Origin: JBICIG01 sp043101605
Lineage (GTDB): Bacteria > Planctomycetota > Phycisphaerae > Phycisphaerales > UBA1924
Length of the DNA: 11,666 nt
Direction of reading: 5' to 3'
Assembly: GCA_043101605.1 (NCBI GenBank)
Contig: JBICIG010000005.1
Coordinates: 1-11,666, forward strand
Positions 7,130 through 11,666 of this stretch are shown piece by piece. The position numbers and the translations under genes were made by a program. Numbering within the stretch: position 1 is the first letter of the stretch; each line of letters begins with the position of its first letter. Under the pieces are notes generated by a model. The model ran no database searches. It had not been told where the DNA came from and worked only from the letters and a program-made list of their open reading frames with translations.

Positions 7130-8113
7130 CTATCGCTTCGGTCCGACCGAATCGCGGAACAGCGCGCTGACCGATCGGTCGTGGTGGATGTTGTGGATCG
7201 CGTCTCCGAGCAGCGGCCCGACCGACAGCGTCACGAGCTTGTCGCGGATGGGGTCGGCCCGCCCGTCGAGCGGGATGGTGTCGGTGATGACCAGCCGCGA
7301 GATCGGGCTCGCCGCCAACCGCTCCATCGCGGGCCCGACGAGCACCGCGTGCGTCGCCGCGGCGAGCACCTTCTTCGCCCCGTGCTCCATGACGAGCTTG
7401 GCCGCTTCGCACACCGTGCCGGCGGTCGAGATCATGTCGTCGTACATCAGCACGGTCGCGTTCTTGACCGACCCGATGAGGTTGCCCGTCGCGACGGTCG
7501 ATCCGCTGAGCCGGCGCTTGTTGATGATCGCCAGGTCCCCGCCCAGCAGGTTCGCCACCTTCTCGGCGACCTTGACATTCCCGACATCCGGGCTCACCAG
7601 GCACAGGTCGCCCAGCTCCTCCCGCATGTTGCGGAAGTAGTCGAGGAAGACCGGCGTTGCCGAGAGGTGATCGACCGGCAGGTCGAAGAAGCCCTGGATC
7701 TGAGCCGCGTGGAGATCGATCGTCAGCACGCGATCGGCCCGGGCGCTGGTGATGAGGTTCGCGACCAGCTTGGCGGTGATCGGCACCCGCCCCTCGTCCT
7801 TGCGGTCCTGGCGCCCGTAGCCGAAGTAGGGCAGCACGACCGTGATCCGCCGCGCCGATGCCCGGCGGAGCGAGTCGATCGAGATCAGGAGCTCCATCAG
7901 ATTGTCGTTGACGGGCGCGCAGGTCGAGAGCAGCACGAAGCAGTCCCGACCGCGCACATCCTCGTCGATCTTGACCAGCAGCTCCCCGTCGGGGAACACG
8001 AACGACTTGGCGTCGCCCAGCGGGAGGTCGAGATGGTCGCAGACCGCGCTCGCCAGCGTGCGCGCGTTCCGCCCCGCGAAGATCTTCAGGCTGTCCCGGT
8101 CGGCTTTGCTCAC
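7130..8113 (-). CDS. prs: Ribose-phosphate pyrophosphokinase (PRPP synthetase)
   Basis: The enzyme converts ribose 5-phosphate and ATP to PRPP, the precursor of purines, pyrimidines, His, Trp and NAD. The 327-residue product has the class I pattern: FPDGE (40-44), PYFGYGRQDRK (95-105) leading into the PITAKLVANL region, DLHAAQIQGFF (133-143) with the catalytic-region His135, SPDVGNVKVAEKVA (174-187), and the PRPP-binding loop DDMISTAGT (225-233). The loop has Ser where E. coli has Asp (DDMIDT), a natural-looking variant. The start is GTG 8113, which overlaps the TGA of the upstream nucleotidyltransferase gene as GTGA. GGAGG lies 7 nt before it, inside the upstream gene, so translational coupling is likely. 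The open frame runs further upstream but only as a shadow of the neighbour. Confidence 0.96.
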   Translation of the reverse strand: MSKADRDSLKIFAGRNARTLASAVCDHLDLPLGDAKSFVFPDGELLVKIDEDVRGRDCFVLLSTCAPVNDNLMELLISIDSLRRASARRITVVLPYFGYGRQDRKDEGRVPITAKLVANLITSARADRVLTIDLHAAQIQGFFDLPVDHLSATPVFLDYFRNMREELGDLCLVSPDVGNVKVAEKVANLLGGDLAIINKRRLSGSTVATGNLIGSVKNATVLMYDDMISTAGTVCEAAKLVMEHGAKKVLAAATHAVLVGPAMERLAASPISRLVITDTIPLDGRADPIRDKLVTLSVGPLLGDAIHNIHHDRSVSALFRDSVGPKR

Positions 8114-8895
8114 GCGCGGGCCTCCGTCTCGACGCGCGAACGGAAGATCCGATCGACCTCGGCGAGTTGTTCGGGGGTGTTGATCGACAGCACATCTTCG
8201 GGCGGCACCGCGTCGATCACCTCGACCCGCCGCCCCGCCTCGAGCAGCAGCGCGGGCACATCGGTGATGTAGTACTCGCCCGTCAGCTCGTTCCGCCCCA
8301 CCCGCTTGAGCGACTCGAAAAGCTCGCCCGCGCCGAAGCAGTAATAACTCGGGTTCACCTCGCGGATCGCCAGTTGCTCGGGCGTCGCGTTCTTCTGCTC
8401 GACGATCCCCGCGAAACGCCCGCCCGCGTCGCGGACGATCCGCCCGTACCCCGCCGGGTCCTCGATCGTGCTGGTCGCGAGCGTCGCGGCGGCGCGCTGC
8501 GCGCGGTGCCGGCCCAGCATCTTGTCGAGCGTGGCGACGCGGATCAGCGGGCCGTCGCCGCAGAGCACGAAGACATCCCGCCCGGGCTCGCAACGGAAAG
8601 CGGGCTCGGCCATCATGACCGCGTGACCGGTGCCGAGCTGCTCTTCCTGGACGACGAACTCGACGCCCGCCTCGCCCGCCAGCGCCTCGCGCACCAGTTC
8701 CTGCTTGTAGCCCACGACCACGACGATGCGGTCGCAGCCGGCGCTTCGGCACGCGTCGACGACGGCGCAGACCATCGCCCGCCCGCCGATCGGATGGCAG
8801 ACCTTGGGCAGGTCGGACTTCATCCGCGTGCCCTTGCCGGCGGCAAGAATGATCGCCGCCGGCGCGCTCGATTGGTTGCTGATGTGGTCCGGCAT
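8110..8895 (-). CDS. glmU: GlmU-like sugar-1-phosphate uridylyltransferase, N-terminal domain only
   Basis: The 261-residue product matches the pyrophosphorylase half of GlmU, which makes UDP-GlcNAc from UTP and GlcNAc-1-phosphate. It shows LAAGKGTRM (17-25) with DLPKV after it, QLGTGHAV (86-93), GDGPL (113-117), YGRIVR (150-155), IVEQKNAT (164-171), GEYYITD (206-212) and SINTPEQLAEVD (237-248). Asp114 and Asn239 occupy the positions of the E. coli metal ligands Asp105 and Asn227. The hexapeptide-repeat acetyltransferase half of full-length GlmU (about 450 residues) is absent, and the gene ends in the overlap with prs. The ATG at 8895 has only a poorly spaced GAGG and lies 38 nt from the tRNA-Gln 3' end. 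GlmU followed by prs is a common bacterial order. The substrate could differ from GlcNAc-1-P; the nucleotidyltransferase class is sure. Confidence 0.85.
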   Translation of the reverse strand: MPDHISNQSSAPAAIILAAGKGTRMKSDLPKVCHPIGGRAMVCAVVDACRSAGCDRIVVVVGYKQELVREALAGEAGVEFVVQEEQLGTGHAVMMAEPAFRCEPGRDVFVLCGDGPLIRVATLDKMLGRHRAQRAAATLATSTIEDPAGYGRIVRDAGGRFAGIVEQKNATPEQLAIREVNPSYYCFGAGELFESLKRVGRNELTGEYYITDVPALLLEAGRRVEVIDAVPPEDVLSINTPEQLAEVDRIFRSRVETEARA

Positions 8896-8933
8896 GCCTC
8901 GTGCGGAGCGGCATGCGGAAGGCGGAGAGGCAA

Positions 8934-9004
8934 TAGCCCGGCCAGGATTCGAACCTGGACTAACAGTACCAAAAACTGCGGTGCTGCCGTTACACTACCG
9001 GGCC
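8934..9004 (-). tRNA. tRNA-Gln (anticodon UUG)
   Basis: The minus strand folds as a full cloverleaf of 71 nt. The acceptor GGCCCGG pairs with CCGGGCU, with G-U as the first pair. The D stem is GTGT/GCAC with a 7-nt loop; the anticodon stem GCAGT/ACTGT carries loop TTTTGGT with anticodon TTG (8970-8972). The variable loop has 4 nt, and the T arm is CCAGG-TTCGAAT-CCTGG. The discriminator is A and CCA is not encoded. A weak first acceptor pair fits glutamine tRNAs, which usually have U1-A72. It may be processed from a transcript that continues into the glmU-like gene. Confidence 0.95.
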
Positions 9005-9042
9005 CGGTTCCGTCTCGGACCGTCTCGATCCGACACGCGTTG

Positions 9043-9063
9043 GCGCGACCGATTCGGTCGCGC
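9043..9063. repeat. 10-bp inverted repeat upstream of tRNA-Gln
   Basis: The sequences gcgcgaccga (9043-9052) and tcggtcgcgc (9054-9063) are perfect reverse complements around a single T, so the likely fold is a 9-bp stem with a 3-nt loop. It lies 39 nt upstream of the tRNA 5' end on the minus strand. It could be an operator or a leader hairpin; it has no T-tail for termination. Confidence 0.45.
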
Positions 9064-9393
9064 GCGACGAGTCTACGCGCCGCCCGGCTTCTCCGTCGAT
9101 CCCGCGATGCGCCCGCGCCTCCTTCTGATTGCTCACTCACCGCCGGACGCACTGGTGCGTGCCGACGCGAAACCCCGGACTCCATCGCGGTTCGGGGCCC
9201 TTCGGAGCAATCCGGCGGGCAACCGTGGCCGCGGCTCAGGTCGAGCGATCGCCCCGACACGGGAACGATCGGTCTTGGAGCTGGACCCCGCCCGGCCGCG
9301 TCCTTCGACGAAGGCAGGACCCATGACCGCGCCTCGCGCCGGGCTCAACCCGGCTCGCTCGTCACGATCGGCTCCGCAAAGCCCGCAATGCTA

Positions 9394-9416
9394 GGCCCGC
9401 CCACGCGACGCGGGCC
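9394..9416 (-). terminator. Possible terminator of the SNF2-SWIM gene pair
   Basis: A 7-bp stem (ggcccgc at 9394-9400, gcgggcc at 9410-9416) with a 9-nt loop begins 46 nt past the SWIM gene stop on the minus strand. The following bases (tagcattgcgg) contain few T residues, so the hairpin may mark the mRNA end without being a strong intrinsic terminator. Confidence 0.35.
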
Positions 9417-9462
9417 ACCCCCACCGCGCGGGGAACCGCCGCCCCGCCGACGCCCCGCCCGG

Positions 9463-10413
9463 CTACTCCTGCTCAGAATCCTCCGCCGGGGGCAGGTCCG
9501 GGTTGTCCCCGGCCGCGTCCTCTGGCAGTTCGATCGCGTCCCGCCCGATCAGCTCATAGCAGGTCGCCAGCAGCCCGACCAGCGGGAACCGGCTCTCGGG
9601 GAAGGGACTCGGGCCCAGCCGACGCAGCAGCGGATGGCTCACCTTGGGCGGCTCCAGCGGCGCGTGCACCTGGCGAAGCTCGGGACCGGCCGACCAGAAG
9701 CCCCGCGGGTCGGCGTCCAGGGCCGGCGCTTCAAAGTCTGTCACGCCCTCGATCCGGGGCACATAGACCGGCGCCGCCCCGCTTGTGCCCGAGAGCGAAC
9801 GCCGCTGACGCAGCCGATCGAGCAGTTCGTCGGCGGGCATCCCGCGGAGCAGGAAGATCGCAAAGTGCTCGGTCCGCAAACGCTCGGCGAGCAGGTACGC
9901 CAGGCACACGGCGTGCTTGCACCAGGGCTGGGGCTCCTTGCAGGTGCACTCGGTCTTCACCTCGCCCGGCTCGACCGGGAACAGCCGAACCCCCGCCGGC
10001 GCGCAGAGGTCCTCGATGTTCGTGGGCAGTTCCCCGGCGAGCAGCTTGGCGGCGTAGACCGCCTGGTCGGCCATCGCGTTGACGATCGCCAGCCACTGCT
10101 CCTCAACGAAGCGCTCGAGCGTCAGCCGCGTGCGGTAGGCGCGATCGGCTCTTCCCTGCACGAACCCGAACACGCTCCCGGGCTCGACCTCCATCGAGCG
10201 CGTCTGCCCGAGCCGCGCGTACTCGAGCCCCTCGGCAACGGCATCGCCCGAGGCGGCGACCTCGATCAGCCGCAGCCAGCGGTGAGCCGCCCAGCTCTGC
10301 GCGAGTTCGTCGAGCGCCGCCTTGAGCTTCACGCCGCGACGAACCCGCTTGGGGTTCGCGGGCGGCTCGCGCCGATCACGCAGGGGGCCTTCGGTCCGTG
10401 GTCCGGTCGTCAC
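9463..10413 (-). CDS. SWIM zinc-finger protein
   Basis: The 316-residue product has a SWIM-type zinc site, CxCx6CxH, at Cys156, Cys158, Cys165 and His167 (CTCKEPQPWCKH), followed by the helix AVCLAYLLAERL. SWIM domains occur in bacterial SNF2 ATPases, MuDR transposases and plant FAR1 proteins and are thought to bind DNA or protein. The N-terminal 150 residues (with RSMEVEPGSVFGFVQGRADRAY-type sequence) match what I know of the stand-alone bacterial SWIM proteins encoded beside SNF2 helicases. The last 30 residues are acidic and Pro-rich. The start is GTG 10413, with GGAG 7 nt upstream. The SNF2-type helicase gene ends 112 bp upstream on the same strand, so they probably act together, with this protein as an accessory nucleic-acid-binding subunit. 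The exact role is unknown. Confidence 0.85.
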   Translation of the reverse strand: MTTGPRTEGPLRDRREPPANPKRVRRGVKLKAALDELAQSWAAHRWLRLIEVAASGDAVAEGLEYARLGQTRSMEVEPGSVFGFVQGRADRAYRTRLTLERFVEEQWLAIVNAMADQAVYAAKLLAGELPTNIEDLCAPAGVRLFPVEPGEVKTECTCKEPQPWCKHAVCLAYLLAERLRTEHFAIFLLRGMPADELLDRLRQRRSLSGTSGAAPVYVPRIEGVTDFEAPALDADPRGFWSAGPELRQVHAPLEPPKVSHPLLRRLGPSPFPESRFPLVGLLATCYELIGRDAIELPEDAAGDNPDLPPAEDSEQE

Positions 10414-10525
10414 GCGCTCACTCCGTCGCCCGTCCGCTCGCCGGGGATCGCCCGGGCTCGGGCGAAGCCGAACGGTTCGCCCGCCCGGCGTGAAAGTCCA
10501 GCCAGGCTGTCGCGGCCGCCCGTGC

Positions 10526-11666
10526 TCAAGCCTCGTCTCCGATCGCGTTGGAGCGCAGTGTCAGGATGTCGCGCAGGTCGTCGGTGGAGAGCTCGGTCAG
10601 CCAGCGCTCGCCCGAGCCGATGATGTTCTCGGCCAGCTCGGTCTTCTGTTCGATCATCTGGTCGATCCGCTCCTCGAGGGTCCCGCGCACGAGGTACTTG
10701 TGCACGACGACGGTTCGCGTCTGCCCGATGCGATAGGCGCGGTCGGTCGCCTGGTTCTCGACCGCCGGGTTCCACCAGCGGTCGTAGTGGAACACATGCG
10801 TCGCGGCGGTGAGGTTGAGCCCCACGCCGCCCGCCTTGAGGCTCAGGATCAGGATCGGGTGCTTCCCGTCTGCCTGCTGGAACGCCTCGACGATCGACTG
10901 CCGCTGCTTCTGCGGCGTCCCGCCGTGGAGGAAAAGCACATCCCGCTCGAACTGCTGGCGGAGCATCGCGTGCAGCAGGTGCCCCATCTGGCGGAACTGC
11001 GTGAAGATCAGCGCCTGCTCGCCCTCGGCGAGCACTTCCTCGATCTGCTCGCACAGGCGGATCGACTTGCCCGAGCGGTTGATCGCCGGCGGGCGCCCCG
11101 AGCCCGGCTCGACATCCTTGAGAAGCTGCGAAGGGTGGTTGCAGATCTGCTTGAGCCGGATCAGCGCGCTGAGCACCAGGCCGCGACGCTGGATCCCCTC
11201 GGCCCGCTCGACCTCGCCGAGCATCCGCTTGACGCAGTTCTCGTAGAGCTGCGCCTGCTCGCCCGTCAGGTGGCAGTATTCCTTGCTCTCGAGCTTCTCG
11301 GGCAGGTCGCTGACGACCGTCGGGTCGGTCTTGAGCCTTCGCAGGATGAACGGCCGAACCATCACGCGCAGCCGATCCGCCCGCGCCTGATCGTGGTGCC
11401 GCTCGATCGGGATGCTGAACCGCTTGCGGAACGAGCCCGGATCGCCCAGGTAGCCCGGGTTGAGGAAGTCCATCACCGACCACAGCTCGCTCAGCCGGTT
11501 CTCGACGGGCGTGCCGGTCAGGGCGATGCGGCGGTCGGTCGGGAGCGAGCGCACCGCCTGGCTCTGTTTGGCCGCCGGGTTCTTGATGCACTGGGCCTCG
11601 TCGAGCACCACGCGGCGCCAGTCGACCGCGCCCAGCAACTCGCGGTCGCGGTGCACCAGCGCGTAG
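10526..11666 (-). CDS. SNF2-family helicase/ATPase, C-terminal part (5' partial)
   Basis: About 380 codons are visible and the frame stays open to the window edge (a GTG at 11656 is internal), so Walker A and the N-terminal part lie outside. Visible motifs in order: the DEAQ Walker B box (11591-11602) followed by IKNPAAKQSQA; motif III ALTGTPVENRLSELWSVMDF; the SNF2 insertion signature PFILRRLKTDP; motif IV ALIFTQFRQMGHLL; HGGTPQKQRQ; motif V LSLKAGGVGLNLTAA; and motif VI DRWWNPAVENQATDRAYRIGQ. These are hallmarks of the Swi2/Snf2 translocases, which move along double-stranded DNA to remodel bound proteins, and the sequence resembles the bacterial members that carry or accompany SWIM domains. 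The C-terminal tail (ERWLTELSTDDLRDILTL) is also typical of that group. The downstream SWIM gene is probably its partner. The specific process (repair, transcription recycling, defence) cannot be told from this window. Confidence 0.93.
   Translation of the reverse strand, partial: YALVHRDRELLGAVDWRRVVLDEAQCIKNPAAKQSQAVRSLPTDRRIALTGTPVENRLSELWSVMDFLNPGYLGDPGSFRKRFSIPIERHHDQARADRLRVMVRPFILRRLKTDPTVVSDLPEKLESKEYCHLTGEQAQLYENCVKRMLGEVERAEGIQRRGLVLSALIRLKQICNHPSQLLKDVEPGSGRPPAINRSGKSIRLCEQIEEVLAEGEQALIFTQFRQMGHLLHAMLRQQFERDVLFLHGGTPQKQRQSIVEAFQQADGKHPILILSLKAGGVGLNLTAATHVFHYDRWWNPAVENQATDRAYRIGQTRTVVVHKYLVRGTLEERIDQMIEQKTELAENIIGSGERWLTELSTDDLRDILTLRSNAIGDEA

Larger units (their letters stand above)
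9005..9462. other. 458-bp stretch without a convincing gene
   Basis: This stretch separates the SWIM gene stop from the 5' end of the tRNA, both on the minus strand. It should hold the tRNA/glmU promoter, and a poor -10-like TAGACT on the minus strand (9069-9074) is the best candidate, without a good -35. Short open frames on both strands (for example a 71-codon one at 9133-9348) have Arg/Pro/Ser-rich products without family features. Two notable hairpins are listed separately. Confidence 0.5.

Noticed and set aside
8114..8914. An extension of the prs frame upstream through the glmU-like gene (594 codons in total)
   Set aside because: The extra part is the shadow of the nucleotidyltransferase gene. 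The GTG at 8113 has GGAGG at good spacing and matches the family's start.
9112..9394. Short open frames in the tRNA-SWIM gap
   Set aside because: Their products are Arg/Pro/Ser-rich, with no ribosome-binding site, motif or codon pattern resembling neighbouring genes.
8167..10623. An 818-codon open frame on the + strand across glmU, the tRNA and the SWIM gene
   Set aside because: It runs antisense to well-identified genes and straight through a tRNA. Its product is Arg/Pro/Asp-rich with no family features. Long antisense frames are expected at this G+C content.

Overview
The window looks like a piece of a G+C-rich (about two thirds by eye) bacterial chromosome, most likely a planctomycete of the Phycisphaerae type. 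That placement is an inference. It rests on the rpsF-ssb-rplI run without rpsR, the Ctc-type L25 next to pth and prs, the extended tails on ribosomal proteins, and the general protein style. No marker gene here settles it. Coding is dense. I see no CRISPR array, insertion sequence, integrase or prophage gene.

Left part, + strand (1-3681): a 5'-truncated membrane protein related to GspE/PilB secretion ATPases, whose nucleotide-binding motifs are all altered. It is followed by a 629-residue protein with a CvpA-like four-helix membrane domain and a large unrecognised C-terminal region. The second gene ends at a strong bidirectional hairpin terminator (3733-3756) facing the convergent minus-strand genes.

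Middle part, - strand, read from high to low coordinates (9004-3814): tRNA-Gln(UUG), a GlmU-like nucleotidyltransferase lacking the acetyltransferase half, prs (its start overlaps the previous stop by 4 nt), rplY/ctc, pth, rpsF, ssb and rplI. This is a growth-related housekeeping cluster: sugar-nucleotide and PRPP supply, 5S rRNA-binding L25, peptidyl-tRNA recycling, S6, single-stranded DNA-binding protein and L9. The gaps are short, several contain G+C-rich hairpins, and most genes have a clear Shine-Dalgarno sequence.

Right part, - strand (11666-9463): the C-terminal part of a SNF2-family helicase (running off the window) followed by a SWIM zinc-finger protein, a familiar bacterial pairing. 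A 458-base stretch without a convincing gene (9005-9462) separates it from the tRNA.

The most striking signal is not a gene. The tetranucleotide ACGT appears to be completely absent from all 11,666 bases, although about 35 would be expected from base composition and its rearrangement GTAC is common. The coding sequence visibly works around it: at about 29 junctions where Asp, Asn, His or Tyr precedes a GTN valine codon, the T-ending codon is used every time. The second point worth checking is the degenerate secretion-type ATPase at the left edge.
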